In this document: positions 40,824-52,814 of the stretch, one piece after another | Position numbering within the stretch: the stretch's first letter is position 1 | How the letters are laid out: every line of letters starts with the position of its first letter | DNA from: Syngnathus acus | Taxonomy: Eukaryota > Chordata > Actinopteri > Syngnathiformes > Syngnathidae | Length of the DNA stretch: 64,000 nt | Assembly: GCF_901709675.1 (NCBI RefSeq) | Contig: NC_051091.1 | Span: forward strand, 7,288,967-7,352,966 | Direction: 5' to 3' | Notes under the pieces: model-generated | What the model was told of the DNA's origin: nothing | Seen by the model: the letters and a program-made list of their open reading frames with translations, nothing else | The model's database searches: none | Program-made: the position numbers and the translations under genes

Positions 40824-42183
40824 CTGGTTGATTGACATGGAGTATTACAATTTTGCAATCGGTATCGAGAAGACTTAGGTATTAGATATTCCGCATCCAT
40901 GGCTGTGGTTAAAAGAATTGTTTCTAAATAAAGACTCATTCTTATTCTTATTCCTAACTTTGATCTCAAGCGTAATCACAATTATCTCTTAAAAGCCACC
41001 ATCAGAAATTTTATTTGCTTGGAACCTGAAACTGACAGTATATACTAGGAAAATGAACCAACATGTCATGGCCTCATTTGCCCGAGTCACATGTCCTTCA
41101 AATCTATCATGTTCTTATTAGGAACGGCCGAGTAACATAAATAGCAGTTGCTTTATTACGCTTGACATTCATTGAATCTTATAGGCTGTATCGGTTGTTA
41201 AATCGGCAACCTCCAATGGCAAATAAAATCTCCGTCGGTGGCATAAAATGACGGGCAAAAGTTAGAGCGGTTTCTCGCCTCTCGCAGCTCGTGTTCTCAT
41301 CTGGTTCAGGCCTGAGGCAGAGCTGCAGTGGCCTGTCAGGTTAATCTGTGATGGATGGCCACTGATGGTGGAGGGAGCACAAAGACGCCTGTGTTGGTCC
41401 GACAGGAGTCTCAGTCACTCATACGTGTCTCATATCTTAACCCATTGTCAGCACAACGACGGACGTGTGTGCGTGTGTTTTGGTGTGTCGGGTTGGCACA
41501 CTTGTGCCTTTTGCGAGGTTAAACCCCTCCTCAGCAGTTTTCAAGTGAACACTTGACATGCAATAAATCGGAGCGGGGGTGTTGGGGGTGCTGTTTATTT
41601 TACTGTTTACTTTGCACACAGTGAATGAATCAAACCAGACGGAGTGATTGCTTTGAAACAATCAGAGCTGCAATTAAAAAATGTAATGTGTTTATTCATG
41701 AGGGAAAATAGCTCTATATAATGGTATTGAGTACACACTAATGACATGATGAAAAACTATTAAAAATAATTAAATTATTTTTGTCACAATTTTTCATTCT
41801 GGTTGGCACTCTTTGACCACCTGGGGGCAGTATAAGACAGATGGATATATTGTACGATAGGATCAGCTCCTCTCTTGGCTACTCGGTACAGCAGTAATAT
41901 TTTTCATTTTTTGTAATGGATAAAGAATGTATATATGGTGTAATTTGACAGTAGCCCTCAGCAGAAAATTTCCAAAAATGCATTATAAATAATACTAAAT
42001 TAAATTATGTGCTTCAGAGTTATTTGTGAAATAAAGTTATTTGTGAAATAAAGAAATTCAGTCTCACTGACAGTGCAAGTCAAACAGATATGAGCTGGTT
42101 TGTGTTATTGTACATCAGTTTACATTATTGTAAATGTAATATACTGGATAAATTGGTAGGGTAGTGTGTTTGTGTGTGTGTGT

Positions 42184-42203
42184 GGGGGGGGGGGGGGGGG
42201 GGG
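42184..42203. repeat. G20 homopolymer
   Basis: Twenty consecutive G residues directly after a (GT)n tract. The length is likely variable or affected by sequencing error; it may form G-quadruplex structures. Confidence 0.9.
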
Positions 42204-44109
42204 TACCTCGGATTGCCCTGTCACGAGCAACACTGTTTCACTTCTCCTCAGTGACAAGAAAGAGCACATTGCAGGACAGCTGAGCAGGAGGATGGCAGGG
42301 GGAGGAAAGGAGAAGTATTAGTACCCCCACAACTTCTACCCCCAGGTTAACCTCAAGATCATCACCGACCTGCATGCCTGTCATGTGAGCACTGTCGGGA
42401 AATCTCATACATGGAAGTGGAGAGTAAAATAACAAAATGAAAGGAGTGCCAAGTAAAGGTGGATAAAACCTACTGTTGCGACATCCAAGTCTGGTATAGA
42501 CGAAGGCCTCATTTGTTTAATTACAATGCCGGAAAATATTTGAAATATTGTGGGATTGCATTCTTTTGAATGAAAATGACAGAGCCACTTCTTGCCCTGT
42601 TCAAGGTCATTGGGAAGCTGACGCGTACAGTATCTCACATTATGCAAATGTTTCCCTGTCAGGTCACAATGACAAGAGAAACATCATTCCTGCGTGTCTC
42701 CAGTCGTGCCGTCCGGTATTTCTGTTGAGTTATGACCGCTTATATAAGCTGTCCCATTTGACTGATGCCTAAAGGAGACGTGCTTCTACTGTACTACGAT
42801 TAAAGGGAGAATACTCCCATTCATTGCTTTTTCGAATGAAGTGGCCCACCTGTGTTTCCACAAGGCTCTGGAGGCCTGGAGAAAGCTTTGGAAGTCAGGG
42901 AGGAAACAGTAGTTGTGTATCCCGGCCGTGCTGCTGCTCACTGGTGCTTTTATCGCACAGTAATCCCGACAACAAACAGAATGGGCGGCATGTGCATGCG
43001 CAGCTGTCGCAGTCTTAGTGCAAGTGGTGTCAGGTTAAGTCACAGGAATGGACGCCGGACCATCCGCCGCCCTTCCCTCCTCTGGCATGCCGTTCGTTGC
43101 AAGGAATCAGCACATAGGAAAGAAACACACATACGCACACAGACACAAACACGCACACGCGTTAGTAACCCACTTCCCACAAACATGCTTTGCAGCTCAT
43201 GCATAGCACAAGTTTATGACAACAGCTTGATATTCAAACAAACATTAACATAACGCCTTATATGGATGTATTTATATAAACACACATTTACCTGTAGAGT
43301 AAAAAAATTCCAAAAAATTTCACAATTATCTAGATTTTATTTTGAAAATCTCTCTCTCTTTGTTCCTTGCCCTCCATTTCCATCTTTGTTTTTTTGGGTG
43401 ATTCCACTGACCTTCTCCCATTTCAGCAGGGGGACAAATTTAGCGGCCTGGTTTCTGGAGCGACTAAATAGTCGGACACAACAGAGGGACTGTGTGTGCG
43501 TGTTCCTTAAAGCTCATATATTTGAGGTCATTAAACGAGTGATTCCCACTCACTGAACAGCCCTTTGGTGAGTGACTGACTGTCATGTGCCGCTGGAAAA
43601 CTGTCCAATTTAATTTAATTGGTCCAAAAAAGAAATTATTTTTAGAATCTTTGTTCAGCTATCTATGTTAGTGACCGAGAGTGACAGGAAGAACAATTAA
43701 ATGTTCTTCCGCAAGATGGGAGAAGGGGTATAATTAACCTGCGTATTCACTTTTATTTGACATTTGTTTGGTGTTGTGCCGTGATGAGTACTTGCCCTCC
43801 TACAAGTTTATGGAGTGAGAATGTGCGCAGATATTCTGGGATGTTGGAACGGAGGTAGTGTTAGGGTGTCGCAATGGAATCATCCAGAAACCTCCACTCA
43901 CTGTCTCCCACTCCCTGGGCGGTGCCATTCTACAAATTACCAAGCTGTTCTGGGTGCCAAGTCACTAGTGGCATGCCATTCTTCTTGGATGCTGTGTGAC
44001 GCGTTTGACGGCGTGGACATGTGGATGGGGAGTTGTGGTAGGGCAACAACAACTCCTCCACACCGATTGGTGCTGCTTTGTGTGTGTGCGTGCGTGCGTT
44101 CGTGCGTGT

Positions 44110-44128
44110 GTATATATATATATATATA
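44110..44128. repeat. (TA)n microsatellite
   Basis: TA dinucleotides following a GTGC-rich stretch in the MYOG-MDM4 interval. Confidence 0.85.
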
Positions 44129-44302
44129 CATGTATAGATGCAGAGGTCACAGGGTTCACTTGATGGACGGCGCTTCAATGGAGGACAGAACAGTGAGTAA
44201 GCAAAGAAAGGAGAGGCACAGGTGCTGCACACAAGTCAAAGAGGAGAGGACACAAGACAGCTGCCCTGTCATATAATGACTTAAACTTTGGCCATCGTTC
44301 AA

Positions 44303-44326
44303 ACACACACACACACACACACACAC
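44303..44326. repeat. (CA)n microsatellite
   Basis: Twelve uninterrupted AC/CA units in the MYOG-MDM4 interval. Confidence 0.9.
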
Positions 44327-45964
44327 GAACATGCTATCAGCTATCCATGTCGTATAAAGCATAGTGGACGTAGAAAACGAACATCTATACCTTTTCTATA
44401 GTGCTTGTCCTTGTTAGGGTTGAGGGAGAGCTACAGCATGGCTCAGGCATCTTTGGGATGAGAAACGAGGTACACTCTGGCCTGGTCAAGGCCAGTAGAT
44501 TCAACGGTAATTTCAATTAGTCACAATCATGATTACACATTCATACAGACATTTGACATCTTTAATATATTTTGTTTATTTTCTTAACTCACTAATTTGT
44601 GAATCAATTTATAGTAAATTAATACATAATAGTAAAATGACAAATTCAAGCTTGTAACTTGATTTACTACAATTAAATTGATTGCATGCAATTAAAAATC
44701 AAGCATGTAATATTAATTTTGAATTAACTATTCTACAATATTTTTTTTGTTTACATTACTTGCATATTGCCCAGAAAGACGATGTACTGCTCATTTTAAT
44801 ATTTCTGTTGACTGGGAGAGGGTGGATGCCCCCCTCAATTTTACATGCCACTGCCTTGAACACAAGTTTGCCTCCATTGTGTTAAATTGTAGATGTTTAT
44901 TTGTCAAGAGAACGCAGCAAGCTATTTTCATTTCTTGCATATTACAAACTCAAAGGTAGCATCACTGTCCCATGCGTTGTCATCACTATGGACAGGCATC
45001 TGTCTACATTTGCTTTTTATTGTTAGTGCTAATGTACAGCTTGTCCACACCACCACAGAAAATATATCGCCCCCTATAGGCAGAGAAATAAAGCGTAAGC
45101 AAGGAGACAAAAATCATCAACTTCACTGAAGCCCGGTGACATCTGTACAGCTTATGTAGAAGGCTCAACATCATCACTCAAAAAGTAATGTAAGTATGAA
45201 GTTGTACTTTACAATCTTTCAAATAATTCAAAGGCATGGTACCAAAATCTAAAGAAAAACACATATGGCAGTGAAAAGCTCCTATCAACCATCAACCTCC
45301 CCCTTAAGCCTTTTGATTTTACTACAATTAATGCATTTTGTCTGCAAAACGTTTTACTTTGTCTACTCTTAAACAGAACACGTGCAGGCTTTTCCTTCAA
45401 TTTAAAATGATCATAAATACATATTCAGGTTACTGGTGCTCTGGTCAAATAAGGCCGCCCTAGGAGAAAATGTTAAAACTTCTGATATCATTTTGAGCAA
45501 TTAGACAGTAATTGGAGATTCTTGGCTTACATACAAAGGGAAAGCTGAGGAAGACGATTGTAGTAAGAGCATCGTAGTTTCATTTCATTCCGCAGCCTTG
45601 TCTTCTACTCGCATCTTTGACCCACACGGAAGATTGAAAACAAACTGGAAAGAGGGGTGGAAAAAAGTCTTAGATTCTTCTCTGCACAGGCAATTTGTGA
45701 GGAAAACTAACCAAGACAAAAAAAAATACTTCTTTTCAGAGAGCACCATTCAAGAGATCTTATTTTACAATAAGGGCACAAAATAGCTGCACGGCCACTC
45801 TCATAAATTAATATATATCTCTGCTCTTACTGATACCTTGTGAGAATGTGGCACCAAACAAAATATGGCTCCGTCCGTCCTTCAGAGGCGCCAAAGTGCT
45901 AAATGAAGATGGTGCTAAACACATAGTACACAGAGTGCATGCGAATGAGAGCGCCGTTGGTATT

Positions 45965-48900
45965 CTACACGACAAATATCTTGACGACTTTCTGGATAAT
46001 CTTTCCGCATCCCGGGCAAGGAGCCTGGAACTTATGGAGCCTCCTGGCACATGGGAAGCAGGTGAGGAGGTGGGCCGTGCGTCCGTGGATTATGTTGCCA
46101 TTGCGAGGTCTAACCCCACACAGCTTGCACGGCTCCAGCAGGGCCTCCGGGGGGCATTCCACCTCCATGCCCAGACTCTCCTGACTCTCCCCGCCTGATG
46201 CCTGCTCGTCCCTGTGGCCGGAAGGGCGTCGGGCCGTCGTGGCGTGTGGCAGCGGTCTGTCAGCCGTGGCATGGGAGGGCAGAATGACCGGGTCGGAAAC
46301 GGTGCGGCTGCAGTCGGGGACGTCGATACCCGCGTCGCTGTCCTCGTCCTCGCGGTGCGCGCTCAGGGAGCTGAACGCCGGAATGTCGGGGACGGAAAGG
46401 GAGTGGGCAAGTCGGGGCACGTCTTTGTACCAGTTCTTGCGCAGGGCCCAGCAGCGGACGCAGTACCTCTGCAGGGGGGAGTTGTACTTCCTGCATTCGC
46501 TGCACTGCCACGCATCCTGCCGGTGAGAGTACATTTTTCACTATACCTGCTATTTCATTTTTCAGTTTTGCTTGTTGATTTCACTTTTAATTAGTTTCTA
46601 GAGCAGGTTTAGTTTTATTTTAGTTTGTTTGTTGCTTCAAGTTTTCATTTCAGTTATTTCATTAGTTTTTTGTTAGTTCAAATGATGATTGCAACAACAA
46701 GAAAAGGAAAAAAGGCATGTTATCCAAACCTGTGTGGAGATCTCGGTGTCTGTGTCATCACTGAGACACTGAGAGTCTTCATCTGGCTCCTCCTGCATCT
46801 GAAACCCACAATGAAAACAATCCATCTGTAAACTACAACTACTACTGTAAAGTGGTGCCTTGAGATTCCCATTTCCCAAAAGAAATTTTGGCAAATAATC
46901 GAAAATAGGTAAAGACCTCTCTATCCATCTTCTCCTCCTTTTCTCCCCCATCCTCCTCAACAAGCTGAGCATCTCCTTCTCCTGCGCTTCTCTCCTCCAG
47001 CACGGCCTCCTTCATCTCCACACTCACTTGCTCACTCTCGCCTTCCGTCAGGAACCACAGGTCCTCCGTGGTGTCCGACACAATGGCTGTGTCCTCCTCC
47101 TGTGCGGCAGACAGTTGACTCAATTGGCTCGGTGCTCTTCAAAAACGGACATACGGCCATGGCGGTGTTCTTACTTGGTTGGTGTGAATATCAGTGGAGC
47201 CATTGCTCCTGCGGCTGTAGTTGCTGCGGAGATTGCCCAAAAACCACCAGGGCAAGCCAGAGAGGTCCCAGTCATCAAGACTAACATCTAATTTGGGTCG
47301 TTTGCAGGCAGTGTGTGGCAAACCTTCAAGGGAGTCTTGAATGGGTTTGGAAACAAAAAAGGTTTTAGTGCTCTGAACAGTATCCGTACGCTCCCGAGCA
47401 CACAAACTGTTTGTTTACCATCATCGGGATCTCGAGGTCTTCTCTGGGAACAGGTCAGCAGGGGAGGCCTTTCACCGGCAGCCTCTGGTCCTGCTTTGAC
47501 CAACATCTACAGGGGGGGAGAGGGGGGAGTTGGGAGGAAAAAAAATAAATTAGACCACAAAGCTGCAGCTGGTTTACTTGGAGGATTCGCAGCTCCTTGT
47601 CAAGAAAGCCTCTGATTACGGAAGGGAGACACACAAGGCAGAATTTCAGTGACAACCGGGACACCAAAAATGAAGACAAATTAAGAACGAGTAGGCAGGA
47701 GCACACTTATAAATGAGTGAAATGAAAACAGACCTGTTATTTCATTCAAGGCTATTTTATATCACATGTATTTACTATTTATCTCTCAAATCCTAAAAAA
47801 ATGAAGTTACAATCCTGGTGCAATCGTTTTAAAAGAAGAAACGGATGCAAGTCATATTTTTGAGGGGAAGTGAAGAAAGAATATTTGAGAAGTTACACAA
47901 AGATGAGCTAGGAATCAGGACTAAAACGCATATACAAGATGTTAGTGAAGCTTCTAATCTGTAGGCAATATTACATTGCTCATCCTGTGCCTTGGTAAAA
48001 CCCATTACTAATAAGCAGACAAAGAGGAGATGCGAGACGGGGGGAAAAACACAAAGGGAAGGAAGAAGAGGTTTTTGGGTTCTCACGAGGCCACTTTCTG
48101 ATTGGGAGCTGCGACCCTCCATTGTGAAGCAGAGAAGAGAACTCTGAGACAGACAGAGACAGTGACTCTGCCCCCCCATCCACAGTGGAGCCGGTGGGGT
48201 GCACTGAAGCGGCACGGCCTTCCACCAAACCAGACCGAGGATGGGGCTGTACAGAGACGGTGCCACTCTGTACAAAAAGGACACTAACGAAGACAGCAGC
48301 CCGTTGCACCTCATCTCGCTACACACCATCTGACGAGTAGATTATTAGATTCGCTTTGCTGTCAAATTAATTTGCGTGGATAATTTGGAGTGGAAACACA
48401 TTTGGTTTCAATTTAGGTAATACCTTACTATGCATATAGTCATTGTCTGGCAGAAAATTAATTTGTCCAAAGATGGTCAATTTAATCATTTTTAACAAAT
48501 TCCTACCTTTGGCCCAAGATAACATCAATTTTAGTCAACGGCAGGACAAAATGTCTGCTACCCATGATGGAGTAAAGTGGTGGTTTTGGACATGTGAATA
48601 TTTTGTCCAAGGTCTTTCTTAGAGTCCTACATTTTGTATTGTCGTATCTCCAAAACTGTCGAAGGATCAGGCTAGCATATGTTTCAAAACTTGTTAAAAT
48701 GCTACCAAAATGGAGAAAGTTAAGTCAAAGTAAAAATTGAGCTAAAAGAAGTACACTAAGTTTTAATGTGTGTGGGGGGGTGAGTATCGTACATATTGTG
48801 TGATGTGTGGAGAATACTGGCAAGACAATACTGGTTTTGAATTCATAACAAAACGTCAGAGGTTGTAAATTTCAGACCACCCAGTCACTCTAGTCAGTAT

Positions 48901-50108
48901 GAGCACTTTGCACTCAAGTTTCTGGTTGTGTGTAGCAAGGCGAGAAAGGTCGGGGACTCCGTTTCTTCTAAGCACCATGTTTCAGTTTTACCTGACCACG
49001 ATCTTCCACTCCGCCCTCAACACACTCATGGCCCACAGAAAGATTCTCTGCAGCGTCTGCATTTCAGATAAGACACAGTAACAGAAACAAGAACACCACG
49101 CACTCTCACTAAGGCCTTCTTTTGTTGATTTGTAGCAAAAGGCATGGAATGCCGTTCTCATTCTTCTTCCCTGACCCTAAATAGACATGCATTCATCCCA
49201 AGCATACTTTACACTATGAGGGGATATGACAATCAATGAGATAGAGTTAAACTGCAATTAAGACCAAAGGGAAAAAAATCCTTCATCAATGAGACAATGA
49301 GTAATAAGTAATTGACACTTTTCTGTCACTTACCAGTACTACCAAGTATGACGACGTATTTTTTGAGCATTTCATACACCGGGCTGTCAAAAAAACAGAC
49401 AAATACATTTATTAAAAAAAACAGGCTGGATTTTAAACAAAAAGGCGATTGCAAATATGTACTTTGGGTTCTTGACAGAGAAGCTCTCCACTTCAAGTAG
49501 CTCTCCCAAAGGGTCATCCTGGCAGTGAACAATGTGCTGCCTCTGTTTGTCGTAGAGCTGCTTTCCCATAATGTACTGGCCCAAGTAGTGCATTACCTGC
49601 ACAAACGGTTACTAAACATTATTATGTAAAAGGACATCTGTAAAGTTATGATGGCAACACTTGACAGTAGAGCAAATTATTGCAAGTAAGTGATATTAAC
49701 AGGCTATATACTTTATTCATTAGAATATATTCGACGATATTTTTTTTTCAATCTGAACATATTGGAGGTGCTAATTTATGAACAAGAATATTATATTACT
49801 ATTTGATAGTTGGGATTAATACTGTAGTGTCCCTACTCTTTAAATTGAATATTTCACTTGACAGCTAACCTCTTTGAGTGTGAAGACATCCTCCTGGGCT
49901 CCAGCAATGCGCAGTATTTGCAAGAGTGGGGCCTTGGGTTGGACCTGGGATACATTTTTTTTTTTAAAGGATCAATTATGTATGTATATAATAAGTAAAG
50001 ATGCATTTTTAATCTGGTGTTGTTGATCCAATGTACCTGATTTCCCTCTCCAGGCAGTGCCTTGCATGGCGTGCCTGAGGCGGAAGCCTGGGCTGATAGG
50101 GAACTCAT
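45965..50108 (-). CDS. MDM4: MDM4 (MDMX), p53 regulator, 11 coding exons, about 537 aa
   Basis: Exons (minus strand): 50037-50108 (coding part), 49870-49944, 49463-49596, 49334-49383, 48992-49056, 48087-48267, 47419-47490, 47175-47335, 46917-47099, 46730-46798 and 45965-46516. All are phase-consistent. The N-terminal SWIB-like p53-binding domain (about residues 25-115) carries VMHYLGQYIMGKQLYD. The MDM4 signature LPWWFLGNLRSNY follows, then DTAIVSDTTEDLWFL and SLSDDTDTEI-type acidic sequence. A RanBP2 zinc finger (WQCSECRKYNSP, CVRCWALRKNW) begins at about 355. The C-terminal RING (CKLCGVRPRNGNIIHGRTAH, CPGC) ends in KIFVV. The peptide SRTVSDP matches the human region around Ser367, a 14-3-3 site. 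The family binds p53 and heterodimerises with MDM2. LPWWFLGNLRSNY distinguishes it from MDM2. The exons at 47419-47490 and 48087-48267 are poorly conserved, so their ends are less certain. A start further upstream is possible. Confidence 0.93.
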
Positions 50109-50601
50109 CTTCAACTCTGAGGAATCCACATAAAAAGAAGTGAAAATTAGGTACGCGTCACGTTGCTGTCCCGTATAAACGAAATCCACAAAAAACATTG
50201 AAAGCCACTGAACCTGATTCTAGTCACATTAATTGTTGGTTGTTTTTCTTTGTAGTTTTTCTTAACAAAGAAACTTTGTGGATGCCCTCACAAACACCCA
50301 AAGCATGCAAAGCTTGATAGAAAACGGTTGCATAGTAAAGACAACATTAACGATTATCAGCATTAACGTTAGACAATTACCCAATTTCTACAGCGACATC
50401 AAAGAACGTAAAACAAATCGAATCAAATAATGTAAGTTAAAAACTACAGATAGCTACTGTTGCATAAAGTCGATCAAAAGAGTAATTTTGACCGGTTACA
50501 AACCTGCCAAACGTTCCTAGCAAGCGTGTCAATAAATGTAGCTAACATTTAGCCTTCTGTCCCGTTTCCTGAACATATGTTAGTTAAAAAAATGATCTTA
50601 C

Positions 50602-50644
50602 CAGAATTAACTAGCGTCACTTTAACGCCGTTAATTTGCTCCAT
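50602..50644 (-). CDS. MDM4: Possible upstream coding exon 1 of MDM4 (in-frame N-terminal extension)
   Basis: An ATG at 50642-50644 opens 14 codons (MEQINGVKVTLVNS) ending in a GTAAGA donor, phase 1. It joins the acceptor before 50116 (CCTCAG|AGTTGAAG) to give ...NSELKMSSLSAQ in frame with the canonical start (ATG at 50108). A protein 17 residues longer would result. The mammalian protein begins at the position of MSSLS, so this could instead be a 5' UTR exon with an in-frame upstream ATG. Confidence 0.45.
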
Positions 50645-50830
50645 ACGTATTGTTGTTTAAAGCCGCATAGTGCCATTTTGGGATTAAAATAGAGAGTCTA
50701 AATCCTGGGTTTTAGACACTAGCTAAGTGGTAGCTAATCACTTAGCCCAACTGCTTTTCAAAATGAACGGAAGAATTTCCGGAAGAACTGCTACGTGGCG
50801 GAAGTAGCGGCCCCTAGTGTTTAGGAGGCG
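50645..50830 (-). promoter_or_regulatory. MDM4: MDM4 promoter region with ETS motifs
   Basis: Three CGGAAG cores (50767-50773, 50779-50785, 50798-50804 on the plus strand) lie within 40 bases, upstream of the first MDM4 exon. Clustered ETS motifs of this type are typical of TATA-less housekeeping promoters. The transcription start is not determined. Confidence 0.45.
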
Positions 50831-52814
50831 CAATTGTGAGGTACACGTTCAATATCACACGGACTCATTGTTTGGTTAAGTGGCGTCCCATGAGATTTTT
50901 CCCATAATGTACGATGACTGCCTTGGACCAAGCAAATGGGAAATTCGTTAATAAAAAGCATTGCATATTAAGCAAATAAAATAATTAAAAAAATAAAAAT
51001 ATCTATCAAATTATGCAATAAAATAACGACTGTCACTAGCTTCGTTCAGGACTTATAACAGACCAAACAAAATCAGAACACAAGTATGTTAAAGAGACAT
51101 TTAATTCATCAATAAATTCATTAAAAAGACACATGTGAATCAAGCTGTACTGTGAGATAATTTCAATTCAAATCCTCTTCATCCCTGGTCTTATCACAAC
51201 AATGTCGAGAAAGCATGATGACATTATTCTCAACTCAAATATACAAAAACAAGAGGAGCATGGTACCATATTATGTATGTGGCAAGAATGCATTTTTTCA
51301 CAGATGTGTAGATACAGTGCAAACATATTAATGATGAACTCCAGTAACTAGCTGTTGGGTATAAAGAGACATCAAGCATGTGTAGCTGCTCTAATAACTG
51401 ACAAACAGTCCTTGAGAACGTGCCTGACTCTTAGACCAACTCTACAGCATATAGCTTATCTGCTGGGATAGAAGAGATAAGCCTTGTCCGTACATTAAGT
51501 TATGATTAGAAGATGCATGTATTTTAAAAATACTGGATGAAAAAGTGTATGTATAATGACAAAATGGTTGAGACTTGCTTATTTTGTTGTACCTGTATCC
51601 ACCTTAATACTTTGACTTATTATGTGGGGAAATACAAAAAATATATATAGAGTTAATATTGACTTGGTGTATATTTTAAAAAATTCAAGTAAAGTTTTTG
51701 CGTTAGTATTACCTTCATGTTTGTTAATTGCTGGGCTGCGGTGGATTTATCTCTACAATTAGAAACATAACAATAAAAGTGCTTTGGCAATAATTCAAGT
51801 CTTGTTTTCACTGCACAGAATGGGGAGCGGAAAATATCTGTGACATTGTGGTGCTTCACATTCCCTACGCCCTAAGAAAGATTTATTCCAAACTTTACAC
51901 TTGACTGTCAGACCATGACCATTTCGTTTTATTCAGCTCAACGTTAGAATTGCATGGTTCTCTTATGTCACTCAAACTTTTTGTGAATAAAAGTAAACTA
52001 AACTAAATAATTGTTATGCATAATATTGGACAAATGAAATGTTATTTCAATACTCTGTTTCGCCTACATTTAGGATACTTTGTTTTTGGGAAAAATAGAT
52101 GTAGTAGTTTTAGCTTCATATAATACAGGCAAACAGTGTGCACTAAAAAGTTGGCATCTAAAGTGCGTCCCCCAATGTGATTATATATATTTTTTAAAAA
52201 AGGTTCGCTGTCTACAGTCAAAAGCGAAAATTCATGACTCGGTGGGAGAGGGCATTTAAATGCATCTGCTCACAGATGTTATTCAAAAAGTGCGTTTCGA
52301 GAAAAAAATAAATAAAACAGCTTCGCTGTGATTATAACAATAAAAACAGCATACATATTGCAGCCCAATTGAGGTGAAACTACAAAGTGAAACGGCTACT
52401 GTACACGACTGAATTAATACAAAAATATTTTGAAGACTGAAAAAGTAATGACTATATAAAGGATTTTTTTCAGTAGCTGTACTCTATTACTTGATTGTTC
52501 TATAACACTGCAAGTTCAAACATCTCAAACTCCTTTGCAGTGCATTGTCAAATGCCAAAAACACTGACGCCGACAAAAACAAGAAAAGCTCTCTTGAGAC
52601 GCCTTTCTTCTGTTCTGTGCTGAGTTTTTGCCCCATACCCCTCCACATTGTGTTTCTTTGCGATGGTCTTATCTTTGTGAGAACCTCAACCATATGAAAA
52701 TTCAGCCCGCTGCAGTTTCATCCTCTGGCCACCAAGGAATAGTGAAAATTGAGAAGCAGATGTTAATCAGCATGAAGACAAGCAGGCATCAATGAAGCTC
52801 GGAGGGGGTCAAAC
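50831..52814. other. Spacer and SORT1 3' UTR
   Basis: A/T-rich DNA with no convincing ORF. SORT1 stops at 52815, so the adjoining part is its 3' UTR; a minus-strand AATAAA at 51882-51887 is a plausible end, about 930 bases after the stop. The remainder is spacer toward the MDM4 promoter. Confidence 0.5.

Larger units (their letters stand above)
39547..45964. other. Gene-free interval between MYOG and MDM4
   Basis: No ORF in this 6.4 kb resembles a protein family. It holds microsatellites (40749-40823, 42184-42203, 44110-44128, 44303-44326), a 17-base tandem doublet near 42017-42050 and A/T-rich DNA. The part next to 45964 is the MDM4 3' UTR; a minus-strand AATAAA near 45014-45019 is one possible end. 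The part next to 39547 may hold further MYOG regulatory DNA. Confidence 0.5.

Noticed and set aside
40643-40969. Minus-strand ORF with SINQ repeats
   Set aside because: It is a translation of the (ATTG)n microsatellite; not a protein and not a CRISPR array (no spacers).
43815-44276. 153-codon ORF between MYOG and MDM4
   Set aside because: Contains translated GT/TA repeats and no recognisable domain or splice context.
45848-46198. Plus-strand ORF antisense to the MDM4 last exon
   Set aside because: Explained entirely by the opposite strand of the conserved MDM4 zinc finger/RING exon.
47336-47506. A 47-bp MDM4 intron with acceptor near 47372, and an exon starting at ATG 47506
   Set aside because: The phases gave an immediate stop or a stop upstream. 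The 83-bp intron 47336-47418 with acceptor TTCAAG, and exon start at 47490, restores the frame through both junctions.
47829-48329. 166-codon minus-strand ORF
   Set aside because: Runs through an MDM4 exon in another frame and into intron sequence; the phase-0 SGTVSV frame fits both neighbours.
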